From assembly GCF_000802425.1 (NCBI RefSeq), contig NZ_JRUD01000010.1:62001-126000 (forward strand): a DNA stretch of 64,000 nt. The letters are read 5' to 3'. Under the pieces are notes generated by a model. That model ran no database searches. It had not been told where the DNA came from and saw nothing but the letters and a program-made list of their open reading frames with translations. Shown here in pieces: positions 10,952 to 20,009 of the stretch (positions are counted from its first letter, which is position 1; each line of letters begins with the position of its first letter). The DNA comes from Pseudomonas flexibilis. Its GTDB lineage: Bacteria; Pseudomonadota; Gammaproteobacteria; Pseudomonadales; Pseudomonadaceae. Both the position numbers and the translations under genes were made by a program.

Positions 10952-12246
10952 AGTTGCTGCTCCAGCCAGGCGTCATTGAAGCTCACGTGCTTGATGAACG
11001 AGTGGTTCCAGGAATACACGAGGTGGTAACGGCCGTCGGCCCCGCGAATCACGTAGGGATAGTCGTACTCCAGGTTGCAACGCCCGCGCTTGCAGACGCG
11101 CCGATCGTGGCGCTCAAGCAAGGCATCCAGATCAGCATCACCGAGGTCTGCGCGAGCCTGTCGGTACTCGGCACGCAGCAGGCTCTGGTAGGTCGCCTCG
11201 TCCACAGGGTCGCCTTCCGGATCGGGGGACTCGTCCAGATCCATCAGCGGCGTCCATTGCTGCAGCTCAGCATCGGCCCCGTACAGACTGAGGCGGAAGC
11301 GGCCCTCGGTCAGGTCGTTGAGCGCCACCAGCAGACCGTGGCGGGGGGTGACGATCGCCGCCAGTGACGAGTTGGGGTTGTTCGGCGCCAGTGGCACCGG
11401 CGCGCTCCAGGTCTGGCCACCGTCCTCGGTACGGCTGGCCAGTACGCGATGCAGTTCATCACCGGCGTAACGCAGCATCGCCACCGCACGCTGTCCGTCC
11501 AGCGGCACAACGGTCGGCTGCAGGGAATGATTGCCATGACTGATGCGGAACTTGTCCACCACTTCGCCGTTGCGGTCCAGGTACAGGTACTCGGCGAACT
11601 TGCCCAGAAACTCGTGATAGACCGGCAGACCAATCGAGCCATCGGCATGGACGACCGGCGCGCCACGTACCAGCGTGCTGATATTCAGGAACGGCGAGGT
11701 AACCAATTGCCGTGGAGTGGACCAGGTGTTGCCGAGGTCATCGGAGAACATGGCATTGATCGAGCTGGCAGCCCAGCCACCGATGGAAACCGATACATAG
11801 AACATCCACAGGCGCTCATCCGGAGTGACCACCACCACCGGGTTGCCCAGCTTGCGGATGTGCTTCTGCAATCCGCGCTGGGTGGATTCCCGGGTAGCCA
11901 GGATCATTTCCTCACCCCAGGTACCGCTGCGGACATCGAAACGTGCACCGCGGATCTGTACATCGGCGGCGCCTTCGCGCGATCCGGCGAACCAGACCGA
12001 CAACAGGTCACCGTTGGGCAGCGCGGTGATCGCCGAGGCGTGCGCAAAATTCTGCAGGTTCGAAGACGCGAAGCGCGACTCGAACACCGGCTGCTGATCT
12101 CCTGCCAGAGGAACAACCTGCGTCTGGGGCAACGCAAAGCCGGCCAGTTGCGGTTGCGGCTTGCTCTGCCAGGCGAAGGCGAATACCGCCGCCAGGCCCA
12201 GGCCACCCAGGGTCAGGGCAAGTCTTTTGAAAGTGTGTGGTTTCAT
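10948..12246 (-). CDS. BNR-repeat sialidase-like exported protein
   Basis: The 432-residue protein has an N-terminal hydrophobic segment (about 8-25) that could be a signal peptide or anchor. The rest looks like a six-bladed propeller of the BNR/sialidase class: two Asp-box motifs are visible, SDDLGNTW (168-175) and TEDGGQTW (273-280), and a WFAGSREG segment follows near 85-92. It resembles predicted neuraminidases (BNR_2). Many members are not true sialidases, so substrate is unknown. I chose the ATG at 12244-12246, which precedes the hydrophobic segment; the upstream extension is arginine- and cysteine-rich and unconvincing. It is the first gene of a cassette with a membrane protein and an LTA-synthase-like enzyme. 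Confidence 0.78.
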   Translation of the reverse strand: MKPHTFKRLALTLGGLGLAAVFAFAWQSKPQPQLAGFALPQTQVVPLAGDQQPVFESRFASSNLQNFAHASAITALPNGDLLSVWFAGSREGAADVQIRGARFDVRSGTWGEEMILATRESTQRGLQKHIRKLGNPVVVVTPDERLWMFYVSVSIGGWAASSINAMFSDDLGNTWSTPRQLVTSPFLNISTLVRGAPVVHADGSIGLPVYHEFLGKFAEYLYLDRNGEVVDKFRISHGNHSLQPTVVPLDGQRAVAMLRYAGDELHRVLASRTEDGGQTWSAPVPLAPNNPNSSLAAIVTPRHGLLVALNDLTEGRFRLSLYGADAELQQWTPLMDLDESPDPEGDPVDEATYQSLLRAEYRQARADLGDADLDALLERHDRRVCKRGRCNLEYDYPYVIRGADGRYHLVYSWNHSFIKHVSFNDAWLEQQL

Positions 12247-12373
12247 GACACGTCCATAGATCGAGACTACTGCTCGCCTCGACGCACACCGGCCAGACCG
12301 AAGCGACGCGCAACGGTCGGCGGCTTGGCAGAATCTTGGCGGCACCGGGCATCCGCTGCGCCGGATACAAGAA

Positions 12374-13318
12374 TCAGGCCAGCGGCCAGAATCCGCGGAT
12401 GCCGGCGACGCCCTGCGCTCCGATGTTCCGCGCCTGTGCCCGATGTTCGTGGGACAGCCCGCCCAATACGAACACCGGGCAGGTGCAGCGCTCGGTCAGT
12501 GCCCTTGCCATGCCCCAGCCCAGCGGCTCGGCGTCGGGGTGGCTGAGCGTGGGCAGAATCGGGGACAAAGTGACAAAATCCACACCCATGCGCGCCGCCA
12601 GCGCCAACTCCTCGGCGCTGTGGCACGAGGCGGCCAGCCAGCGTTCGCGGGGAAACGGCCGGCCGTTGGGGGCGTAGCGGCGCAACTGCTCCGCGGTCAG
12701 ATGCCAGCCCGCAGCCGGAAAGTCGCCCAGCCACTCAAGTGGCCCCTTGAGCATCAGCTGGGCACGCCCGGCGCACAGCCCCAGGGCATCCAGGGCCAGA
12801 TCGCGGTAGGCGGGATCGAACATCGACGGCGCGCGCAGTTGAACCAGACGTACGCCCTGCTCCACCGCCAGGCGCAGCCCGCGCAGCAGCTCGTCGGGCG
12901 CAAGCCCGTCGGGCGTGATCAGGTAGCGGTCGGGCAGACGGGCCGCCGCCACGATCGGCCGATTGGCGGCAGGAAATTCGTACTCAGGCAGATCCTGCGG
13001 ACGCACCCAGGCCAGGGGCTGGCCTTCGGCTCCGTGGGGTTCGCCGTCGAAAGCGGTCACTTCCCAGACATCCAGCAGCACCTGCTTGTCGGGGTAATCG
13101 TGGTGGATGCGGATCAGCGGTCGGGCGGCGCGAACCTGGATGCCCAGCTCCTCCTGCAGCTCTCGGCCGAGCGCGGCCTCGGCCGTCTCGCCGGGCTCGA
13201 TCTTGCCGCCGGGGAACTCCCACAGTCCGCCCTGGTGCTTGTCGAGCGGGCGCCGGGCGATCAGCACCCGGCCATCGCCGCTACGGATCACCGCGGCGGC
13301 CACTTCAATACGCGTCAC
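12374..13318 (-). CDS. Nudix hydrolase fused to thiamine phosphate synthase-like domain
   Basis: The 314-residue protein begins with a MutT-like Nudix domain (1-130) with a complete Nudix box at 38-60 (GGKIEPGETAEAAL then RELQEELG), which in MutT removes oxidised dGTP. A C-terminal domain (about 130-310) resembles ThiE: LITPDG near 134, QLRAPS, WHLTAEQLRR, ASCHSAEELALAARMGVDFVTLSPI and a final VAGIRGFW. This fusion is common in Pseudomonas and other gammaproteobacteria. The ThiE part may be a divergent non-catalytic domain. The start is a GTG (13316-13318) two bases after the stop of the GST gene; I see no ATG that would give the conserved N-terminus. Confidence 0.88.
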   Translation of the reverse strand: MTRIEVAAAVIRSGDGRVLIARRPLDKHQGGLWEFPGGKIEPGETAEAALGRELQEELGIQVRAARPLIRIHHDYPDKQVLLDVWEVTAFDGEPHGAEGQPLAWVRPQDLPEYEFPAANRPIVAAARLPDRYLITPDGLAPDELLRGLRLAVEQGVRLVQLRAPSMFDPAYRDLALDALGLCAGRAQLMLKGPLEWLGDFPAAGWHLTAEQLRRYAPNGRPFPRERWLAASCHSAEELALAARMGVDFVTLSPILPTLSHPDAEPLGWGMARALTERCTCPVFVLGGLSHEHRAQARNIGAQGVAGIRGFWPLA

Positions 13319-13320
13319 GT

Positions 13321-13956
13321 TCAGATCGTCTCCGTTTCCTGCAGCGCCGCCCGGTACCAGCGCTGGAAGGCCGGCCACTGATAGACGGTGGCGACATAGG
13401 TGGTTGCCTCGGCGGGCAGGTCCACCTGATAACTGTGAAAGCGCGCCGCTACCGGCGCGTAGAAGGCATCGGCGAGACTGGCATGGCCGAACAGGAAGGG
13501 ACCGTCCGCGCCGAACTGCTGCCGGCAATGCTGCCAGAGCGCGCAGACGCGGCGTATGTCGGCCTGCGCCTCCTCGGGAATGTGCTCCAGGCGGGCCTCG
13601 CGCTTGAGGTCCATGGGCAGATGCGTGCGCAGGGCGGCAAAACCGCTGTGCATCTCGGCGCACACGGAGCGGGCCACTGCCCGGGCATATTCCCCCCGCG
13701 GCCACAGATAGGCCTCCGGGAAGCGCTCGGCCAGGTATTCGCCAATGGCCAGCGAATCCCAGACCGGCCCGAAATCGGTGAGCAGTACCGGCACCCGGCC
13801 ACTGGGCGAGTGCTCGCCGATGCGCTGCGCGGTATCCGGCTGGCGCAGGGCAATGCGCCGCTCCTGGTAGGGCTCGCCGGTCAGTTCCAGGGCCAGCGCG
13901 GCACGCAGCGACCAGGACGAGTAGTTCTTGTTGCCGATCACCAGGGTCAGGGACAT
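13321..13956 (-). CDS. Glutathione S-transferase family protein
   Basis: The 211-residue protein has an N-terminal thioredoxin-like GST domain with LVIGNKNYSSWSLRAALAL, the NKNYSSWSLR signature of one GST subgroup, and a cis-Pro loop SGRVPVLL. An all-helical C-terminal domain contains GHASLADAFYAPV, the usual SxxD motif. Substrate is unknown. The ATG at 13954-13956 fits the family start. It lies two bases upstream of the Nudix gene and is probably in the same transcript. Confidence 0.9.
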   Translation of the reverse strand: MSLTLVIGNKNYSSWSLRAALALELTGEPYQERRIALRQPDTAQRIGEHSPSGRVPVLLTDFGPVWDSLAIGEYLAERFPEAYLWPRGEYARAVARSVCAEMHSGFAALRTHLPMDLKREARLEHIPEEAQADIRRVCALWQHCRQQFGADGPFLFGHASLADAFYAPVAARFHSYQVDLPAEATTYVATVYQWPAFQRWYRAALQETETI

Positions 13957-14067
13957 GAAGCACCTCTCAGTCGCCGGGAGGGTTGCTCGCCCCATCCCGG
14001 CGCTGGATGGGCACGGACTGACTCAGGCCGAGCCAGGGTGGCTCTCACCACCCTGCTCATGTGCAGA

Positions 14068-15285
14068 TCAGGTGCGGTATTCCGCGTTGATCTTCACGTA
14101 CTCGTGGGACAGGTCGGTGGTCCAGATGGTCTCGCTGCAGGCGCCACGACCCAGCTCGATACGGATGGTGATCTCCTCGCGGGCCATCACCGCCGCGCCC
14201 TGGGCCTCGGTATAGGTCGCCGCGCGGCAGCCCTGGCTGGCGATGCAGACCTCGCCGAGGAACACGTCGATCTTGCTTACGTCGAGGTTTGGCACGCCGG
14301 CATAACCGACGGCGGCGAGGATGCGCCCCCAGTTCGGGTCCGAGGCGAACAGCGCAGTCTTGATCAGCGGCGAATGGGCCACGGCGTAGGCCACGTCCAG
14401 GCACTCCTGGTGGTTGGTGCCGCCGTTGACCTGCACGGTGACAAACTTGGTGGCACCCTCACCGTCGCGCACGATGGCCTGGGCGACTTCCATGAACACT
14501 TCGCACACCGCCTGCTTGAGCTTGGCGAACAGCTCGCCGGAGGCCGCGGTGATCTCAGGCAGCTTGGCCTGACCGGTGGCGATCAGCATGCAGCAGTCGT
14601 TGGTGGAGGTGTCGCCGTCGATGGTGATGCGGTTGAACGACATGTTAGCCGCGTCGCGCACCAGGTCCTGCAGCACATCCCGCGCCACCTTGGCATCCGT
14701 GGCGATGTAGCCGAGCATGGTGGCCATGTTCGGGCGGATCATGCCGGCGCCCTTGGAGATGCCGGTCACGGTGACGGTCACGCCATCGTGCTGGAACTGG
14801 CGGCTGGCACCCTTGGGCAGGGTGTCGGTGGTCATGATGCCGGTGGCGGCCTCGGCCCAGTGGTTCTCGGACAGGTCATCCAGGGCAGCCTGCAAGGCGC
14901 CCTCGATCTTGGCCACGGGCAGCGGCTCGCCGATCACCCCGGTGGAGAACGGCAGCACGGCGCTTTCCGGCACGCCGGTCAGCGCGGCCAGCGCGGCGCA
15001 GGTACGACGGGCATTCGCCAGGCCATCGGCACCGGTGCCGGCGTTGGCGTTGCCGGTATTGGTCAGCAGATAACGGACATCACCCGACATGCGCTCACGG
15101 GTGATCAGCACCGGCGCGGCACAGAAGGCATTGGTGGTGGTGACACCCGCCACGCGAGAACCCTCGGCGCAGCGCATGACCACCACATCCTTGCGCCCGA
15201 CGCGCTTGATGCCAGCAGAGGCGATGCCGAGTTCGAAACCGGGGACCGGGTGCAGGGTGGGCAGAGGGCCAAGACCGACAGCCAT
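14068..15285 (-). CDS. argJ: Bifunctional ornithine acetyltransferase/N-acetylglutamate synthase
   Basis: This 405-residue ArgJ transfers acetyl from N-acetylornithine to glutamate, and may also make N-acetylglutamate from acetyl-CoA, in arginine biosynthesis. The protein is a self-cleaving N-terminal nucleophile enzyme. The cleavage site is visible in NMATMLGY, where the threonine becomes the nucleophile of the beta chain, with the preceding SKGAGMI segment. The start [16 protein letters not shown] is typical for Pseudomonas. It lies downstream of secA on the same strand but beyond a terminator, so it is probably transcribed separately. Confidence 0.97.
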   Translation of the reverse strand: MAVGLGPLPTLHPVPGFELGIASAGIKRVGRKDVVVMRCAEGSRVAGVTTTNAFCAAPVLITRERMSGDVRYLLTNTGNANAGTGADGLANARRTCAALAALTGVPESAVLPFSTGVIGEPLPVAKIEGALQAALDDLSENHWAEAATGIMTTDTLPKGASRQFQHDGVTVTVTGISKGAGMIRPNMATMLGYIATDAKVARDVLQDLVRDAANMSFNRITIDGDTSTNDCCMLIATGQAKLPEITAASGELFAKLKQAVCEVFMEVAQAIVRDGEGATKFVTVQVNGGTNHQECLDVAYAVAHSPLIKTALFASDPNWGRILAAVGYAGVPNLDVSKIDVFLGEVCIASQGCRAATYTEAQGAAVMAREEITIRIELGRGACSETIWTTDLSHEYVKINAEYRT

Positions 15286-15335
15286 GGAAGCGCTCCTGAT
15301 TCAGAGTGAAATACGCCGTTTAGGCGTTGCAGTGT

Positions 15336-15373
15336 AAGGAAAAACGCCGCGAGCGGGAGAACCCGTCGCGGCG
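15336..15373 (-). terminator. secA terminator
   Basis: On the minus strand a long stem (CGCCGCGA/TCGCGGCG extended by CGGG/CCCG around an AGAA loop, with one bulged base) spans 15345-15373. It is followed by five T bases ending about 15340. It lies 22 bases after the secA stop. Confidence 0.85.
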
Positions 15374-15395
15374 CTGGCAAGACAGGGGGCAGTCC

Positions 15396-18134
15396 CTATT
15401 GGACCTGCCCATGGCAATGCTTGTATTTCTTGCCGGAACCGCAGGGGCACGGCTCATTGCGGCCGATCTTCGGCTCGGTGCGCACCGCTGTGGCTGCGGT
15501 CGCGCCAGCCGTTTCGCCTTGGGGTTGCGGAGCATCCGGCTCCAGCGCCGGTGCGGCGGCATGCTGGAACTGCATGCGCTTGGCCATTTCCTCGGCCTCG
15601 CGACGCAGACGCGCCTCTTCCTCTGCCGGATCCTCGCGACGCACCTGCACATGGGACAGCACGCGAATGGTGTCGCGACGGATGCTCTCGAGCAGCTCCT
15701 GGAACAGGTTGAAGGACTCGCGCTTGTATTCCTGCTTGGGGTTCTTCTGGGCGTAGCCGCGCAGGTGGATGCCGTGGCGCAGGTGATCCATGGTGGACAG
15801 GTGGTCCTTCCACAGGTCGTCCAGCACACGCAGCAGGATCTGCTTCTCGAAAGTGCGCAGCGCCTCGGCGCCGGCCAGCGCCTCCTTCTCGGCGTAGGCG
15901 GCCAGCAGGGCGTCGCGGATCTTCTCGCGCAGGCTTTCCTCGTGCAGGTGATCGTCTTCGTCAAGCCACTGCTGCAGCGGCAGATCCAGCCCGAAGTCGC
16001 TGCGCAGGGTAGCCTCCAGGCCCTTGATGTCCCACTGTTCGGGCAGCGACTGCGGCGGCAGGTGCTGGTTGATGGCGTTGGCCAGCACTTCGTCGCGGAA
16101 CTCGGCGATGGTTTCGCCCACGTCCTGGGCGGCCAGCAGGCTGTTGCGCATGTGATAGATCACCTTGCGCTGCTCGTTGGCCACGTCGTCGAATTCCAGC
16201 AGCTGCTTGCGGATGTCGAAGTTGCGACCCTCCACCTTGCGCTGTGCCTTTTCGATGGCGTTGGTGACCATGCGGTGCTCGATGGCCTCGCCGGACTGCA
16301 TGCCCAGCGCCTTCATGAAGTTCTTCACCCGGTCGGAGGCGAAGATGCGCATCAGACCGTCTTCCAGCGACAGGTAAAAGCGGCTGGAGCCCGGGTCGCC
16401 CTGGCGACCGGCGCGGCCGCGCAGCTGGTTGTCGATGCGGCGGGACTCGTGACGCTCGGAGGCGATCACATGCAGACCGCCGGCCTCGATCACCTGCTGG
16501 TGACGCTTCTGCCAGTCGCTCTTGATCTGCGCGATCTGCGCCTCGGTGGGGTTCTCCAGCGCCGCGACTTCCACTTCCCAGTTGCCGCCCAGCAGGATGT
16601 CGGTACCCCGACCCGCCATGTTGGTGGCGATGGTCACCGCGCCGGGGCGACCGGCTTGGGCGATGATCTCGGCTTCCTTGTCGTGATACTTGGCGTTCAG
16701 CACGTTGTGGGCAATGCCGGCCTTGTTCAGCAGCTGGGAGACATACTCGGAGCTTTCGATCGAGGCGGTGCCGACCAGCACCGGGCGGCCCTTGGCCTGG
16801 CAGTCCTGGATGTCGGTGATGATCGCCTGGTACTTCTCTTCCTGGGTCAGGTAGACCAGGTCGTTGTAATCGATCCGCGCGACATCCTTGTTGGTGGGGA
16901 TGACCACCACGGCCAGGCCGTAGATCTGCTGGAACTCGAACGCCTCGGTGTCCGCGGTGCCGGTCATGCCGGACAGCTTCTTGTACAGGCGGAAGTAGTT
17001 CTGGAAGGTGGTCGACGCCAGGGTCTGGCTTTCGGCCTGAATCTGCAGCCCTTCCTTCGCCTCGATGGCCTGGTGCAGGCCCTCGGAGAGGCGGCGGCCG
17101 GGCATGGTACGGCCGGTGTGCTCGTCGATCAGCAGCACCTGGCCATTCTGCACGATGTATTCGACGTTGCGGTTGAACAGCGTGTGGGCGCGCAGGCCGG
17201 CATACACGTGGGTGAGCAGCGACAGGTTGTGCGCCGAGTAGAGGCTTTCGCCTTCGGCCAGCAGGCCGGCGCCGGTGAGCATGTCCTCGACGAACTGATG
17301 GCCTTCCTCGTTCAGCTCGACCTGACGGGTCTTCTCGTCGATGCGGTAGTGGCCCTGCTGGGTGACCACGCCTTCCTCTTCCTCGATGTGGCGCTTGAGG
17401 CGTGGGATCAGCTGGTTGATCTGCTGGTACAGGCGCGAGCTGTCCTCGGCCTGGCCGGAGATGATCAGCGGCGTGCGCGCCTCGTCAATGAGGATGGAGT
17501 CGACTTCGTCGATGACCGCGAAATTCAGTTCGCGCTGGAACTTGTCCTCCAGGCTGAAGGCCATGTTGTCGCGCAGGTAGTCGAAGCCGAATTCGTTGTT
17601 GGTGCCGTAGGTGATATCGGCGGCGTAGGCGGCGCGCTTCTCCTCCGGCGGCTGGAAAGGCGTGACCACGCCGACGCTCAGGCCGAGGAATTCGTACAGC
17701 GGGCGCATCCAGTTGGCGTCGCGGCGGGCCAGGTAGTCGTTGACGGTGACCACGTGCACGCCCTTGCCTTCCAGCGCATTGAGGTACACGGCCAGGGTCG
17801 CCACCAGGGTCTTGCCCTCACCGGTGCGCATTTCGGCGATCTTGCCTTCGTGCAGGGTCATGCCGCCGATCAGCTGGACATCAAAATGGCGCATGCCCAT
17901 GACGCGCTTGCCGGCCTCGCGGGCCACGGCAAAGGCTTCAGGCAGCAACTGATCGAGGGTCTCGCCCTTGGCCAGGCGCTCGCGGAACTCCGCGGTCTTG
18001 GCGCGCAGCTGCTCGTCGGTAAGCGCCAGCATCTGCTCTTCGAGCGCATTGACGGCTTTCACCGTCTTGAGCATGCGTTTGACTTCCCGCTCGTTCTTGC
18101 TGCCAAAGAGTTTTTTCAGGAGAGGCGCAAACAT
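15396..18134 (-). CDS. secA: Preprotein translocase ATPase subunit SecA
   Basis: This 912-residue SecA drives proteins through the SecYEG channel. The start [17 protein letters not shown] is conserved. The first nucleotide-binding fold has the Walker A region [13 protein letters not shown] (about 102-114) and the [16 protein letters not shown] segment, and the second fold has GTDILLGGN and the [10 protein letters not shown] motif. The C-terminus carries the zinc-binding [13 protein letters not shown] tail (CxCx8CH) that contacts SecB and ribosomes. The start at 18132-18134 was chosen over a longer frame with an arginine-rich leader. A long open frame on the opposite strand is a codon-bias shadow. 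Confidence 0.98.
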   Translation of the reverse strand: MFAPLLKKLFGSKNEREVKRMLKTVKAVNALEEQMLALTDEQLRAKTAEFRERLAKGETLDQLLPEAFAVAREAGKRVMGMRHFDVQLIGGMTLHEGKIAEMRTGEGKTLVATLAVYLNALEGKGVHVVTVNDYLARRDANWMRPLYEFLGLSVGVVTPFQPPEEKRAAYAADITYGTNNEFGFDYLRDNMAFSLEDKFQRELNFAVIDEVDSILIDEARTPLIISGQAEDSSRLYQQINQLIPRLKRHIEEEEGVVTQQGHYRIDEKTRQVELNEEGHQFVEDMLTGAGLLAEGESLYSAHNLSLLTHVYAGLRAHTLFNRNVEYIVQNGQVLLIDEHTGRTMPGRRLSEGLHQAIEAKEGLQIQAESQTLASTTFQNYFRLYKKLSGMTGTADTEAFEFQQIYGLAVVVIPTNKDVARIDYNDLVYLTQEEKYQAIITDIQDCQAKGRPVLVGTASIESSEYVSQLLNKAGIAHNVLNAKYHDKEAEIIAQAGRPGAVTIATNMAGRGTDILLGGNWEVEVAALENPTEAQIAQIKSDWQKRHQQVIEAGGLHVIASERHESRRIDNQLRGRAGRQGDPGSSRFYLSLEDGLMRIFASDRVKNFMKALGMQSGEAIEHRMVTNAIEKAQRKVEGRNFDIRKQLLEFDDVANEQRKVIYHMRNSLLAAQDVGETIAEFRDEVLANAINQHLPPQSLPEQWDIKGLEATLRSDFGLDLPLQQWLDEDDHLHEESLREKIRDALLAAYAEKEALAGAEALRTFEKQILLRVLDDLWKDHLSTMDHLRHGIHLRGYAQKNPKQEYKRESFNLFQELLESIRRDTIRVLSHVQVRREDPAEEEARLRREAEEMAKRMQFQHAAAPALEPDAPQPQGETAGATAATAVRTEPKIGRNEPCPCGSGKKYKHCHGQVQ

Positions 18135-18363
18135 ATCGACTGGTTCTTCCACGCATTTGAATGGAGGGCGACCAGGCAGCCGCCCGCGCAACCTGCGGCT
18201 GCGCACGAAGAGGGCATTCTACTCGGAATCGGGAATCAGGAAAGCGACCTTGTCCAGCTTGTTCGCCAGGCCGGCGATCACGGGAGAAGCGGGTGAAATT
18301 CCGACACAAACGCAGATAACAGGCTGACAACCGGCCGAGGCGGGTTGTCAGCAGGCGGCCTGC
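18135..18363 (-). promoter_or_regulatory. secA upstream region with hairpin and candidate -10 box
   Basis: The 229 bases upstream of secA hold an inverted repeat CTGACAACC (18324-18332)/GGTTGTCAG (18343-18351), which lies directly after the M23 peptidase stop and may end that transcript although no T run follows. A candidate secA -10 box TAGAAT lies at 18221-18216, with only a weak -35 box. I see no convincing SecM-like secretion-monitor ORF. Confidence 0.45.
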
Positions 18364-19284
18364 TCAGTTCTGAGCCTTGGCGCGCGCGATGAAGCTGTAG
18401 GGGTTTACCTGGCGACCATCCTTGATCACCTCGAAGTGAACATGCGGCCCGGTCGAGCGCCCCGAGCTACCGACCTTGGCGATCACCTGGCCCCGTTGCA
18501 CCAGCTCGCCGACCCTTACCATGTTTTCCTTGTTGTGGGCGTACAGGGTGACGTGGCCATCGCCATGATTGATCTCGACCATGGTGCCGTAACCGCTCTT
18601 GCGACCGGACCAGGTCACTACGCCAGCAGCCACCGCCACTACGTCGCTGCCCTCGCGGGCGGCAAAGTCCACGCCCTTGTGCATGCGCTGCTGGCCAGTA
18701 AACGGATCGTTGCGGCGGCCGAACGGCGAGGACAGGTAACCCTGGGTCACCGGCCGACCGGACACGTTGCCAGCCTCGCTCAGACGGCGCTCGGCAAGCA
18801 CTTCCTCCAGCACTTCCAACTGCTGCTCCCGGCTGTCCAGACGCTCCATCAGCTCATCGAGCGTCTGCAGGAAAGGGGGCGGTGCAAAGAAGGCGTTTTC
18901 CAGCAGCTCCTCAGGACCACCCTGCCCCACGCTGAGGGAGAAATCGAATTCGCGGGTATCCAGCCTGGCCAGCTCGGTCAGACGCTCGCCCAGTGCATCC
19001 AGGCGGGTCAGGCGCGCCTGCATTTCCGCGATGTGCACACCGAAGGCGTCCAGCTGCCGCTGTGCCGTCAGGCGAGCGTCGGCCAACTTGGCGCGCTGCT
19101 CTTCCATATGGGCGGCCATGCGCCCCTCTGCGTCGCTGAAGAACGGGTACAGCGCACCGCCAAGAGCGATGCCGCCCGCAAGGGTCAGCATTGCCAGCAC
19201 ACCGGCGCCGATGGACAACAGCCGCACGTCGATACTGAGCGAACGCGCCGCACCATTACGCTGACCGAGCAGAATGATTTGCAT
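18364..19284 (-). CDS. M23 family (LytM-type) peptidase, membrane-anchored
   Basis: The 306-residue protein has an N-terminal membrane anchor (about 21-45), a periplasmic coiled coil (roughly 58-180, with a proline-rich break near FFAPPPF) and a C-terminal M23 domain. Zinc ligands are intact: HKGVDFAA (HxxxD) and GPHVHFEV (HxH), so it may be an active peptidoglycan endopeptidase cutting peptide crosslinks. The coiled coil plus LytM layout also occurs in activators of amidases such as EnvC, but those lack zinc ligands. The ATG at 19282-19284 was chosen; upstream sequence is intergenic. It is divergent from dciA and lies upstream of secA. Confidence 0.92.
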   Translation of the reverse strand: MQIILLGQRNGAARSLSIDVRLLSIGAGVLAMLTLAGGIALGGALYPFFSDAEGRMAAHMEEQRAKLADARLTAQRQLDAFGVHIAEMQARLTRLDALGERLTELARLDTREFDFSLSVGQGGPEELLENAFFAPPPFLQTLDELMERLDSREQQLEVLEEVLAERRLSEAGNVSGRPVTQGYLSSPFGRRNDPFTGQQRMHKGVDFAAREGSDVVAVAAGVVTWSGRKSGYGTMVEINHGDGHVTLYAHNKENMVRVGELVQRGQVIAKVGSSGRSTGPHVHFEVIKDGRQVNPYSFIARAKAQN

Positions 19285-19362
19285 AACTCCCCCTTGGGTA
19301 ACGCCGCGACCGCTGGGCATATTTGCTACCATGCGACCCCGCCAACTACAGGCTTTCCTGCC

Positions 19363-19824
19363 ATGACTTTTCGTCCCTTGCCGGCCCGGACTCCCACCGC
19401 GCTGCTGCGCGATGCCAAACCTCTCAAGGCGCTGTTCGGCGAAGCCCAGCGGCTTGCCCGGCTGCAGGCGCTTCTGGAAAGCCAGTTGCAACCCGCCGCC
19501 CGCCCGCATTGCCATATCGCCTCATGGCGCGAAGGCTGTCTGCTGCTGATCATCACCGATGGCCACTGGGCCACCCGCTTGCGCTATCAGCAACCCCGCC
19601 TGCTGCGTCAATTGCGGGGACTGGAGGAGTTCGCGAACCTATCGAGAATCCTCTTCAAGGTGCAACCTCCCGCCACCCAGCAACGTGACCCAGGTCACGC
19701 TTTGCAGCTTTCGCAAACCGCCGCGTCCCATTTGTGCGAGACGGCGGACACGATCAGCGACCCAACCCTGCGCGCAGCACTCCTGCGCCTGGCCAGCCGC
19801 GTCAAGAAACACGACCCGGAATAA
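19363..19824 (+). CDS. dciA: DUF721 protein, probable DciA helicase operator
   Basis: The 153-residue protein has a DUF721 domain: a helix with LQALLESQL, then LLIITDGHWATRLRYQQPRLLRQL, the KH-like part of DciA proteins. DciA is the ancestral loader or operator of replicative helicase DnaB in bacteria lacking DnaC. Assignment rests on this segment and on the position next to secA and lpxC, where Pseudomonas carries dciA (from memory). The ATG at 19363 is preceded by a moderate purine stretch. The C-terminal part (100-153) is poorly conserved. Confidence 0.78.
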   Translation: MTFRPLPARTPTALLRDAKPLKALFGEAQRLARLQALLESQLQPAARPHCHIASWREGCLLLIITDGHWATRLRYQQPRLLRQLRGLEEFANLSRILFKVQPPATQQRDPGHALQLSQTAASHLCETADTISDPTLRAALLRLASRVKKHDPE

Positions 19825-19959
19825 TGGCTCAATGCGATCATGCAAGAAGAGAGCCATACAGGCAAGTAGCCATTACCGGCGCGGGCATCACGCATCGGGA
19901 GCACTGAAGCAGGGCTCGAGCGGCAAGCGATTGCCGCCCGGCGACAATTCGCAGGCATG

Positions 19960-19980
19960 AAAAAGCCACCCGAAGGTGGC
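19960..19980 (-). terminator. lpxC terminator with TTCG loop
   Basis: On the minus strand GCCACC-TTCG-GGTGGC is followed by five T bases. The C(UUCG)G loop is an especially stable RNA tetraloop. It lies about 30 bases beyond the lpxC stop codon. Confidence 0.88.
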
Positions 19981-20009
19981 TGTTTCATGAGAGGGAGAGC
20001 GAAAAAGGC

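Noticed and set aside
12247-12373. Search for a TPP riboswitch near the ThiE-like fusion
   Set aside because: No conserved THI-box segments (CUGAGA, ACYUGA type) are visible in the intergenic DNA on either side.
15327-18296. 989-codon open frame on the plus strand opposite secA
   Set aside because: It is fully antisense to a certain gene, has biased composition rich in H, Q, V, L and G with no family features, and is explained by high GC and lack of stop complements in the secA codon usage.
17938-18330. Possible SecM-like peptide upstream of secA
   Set aside because: The frame runs into secA in another phase and lacks the arrest motif of SecM or a signal peptide.
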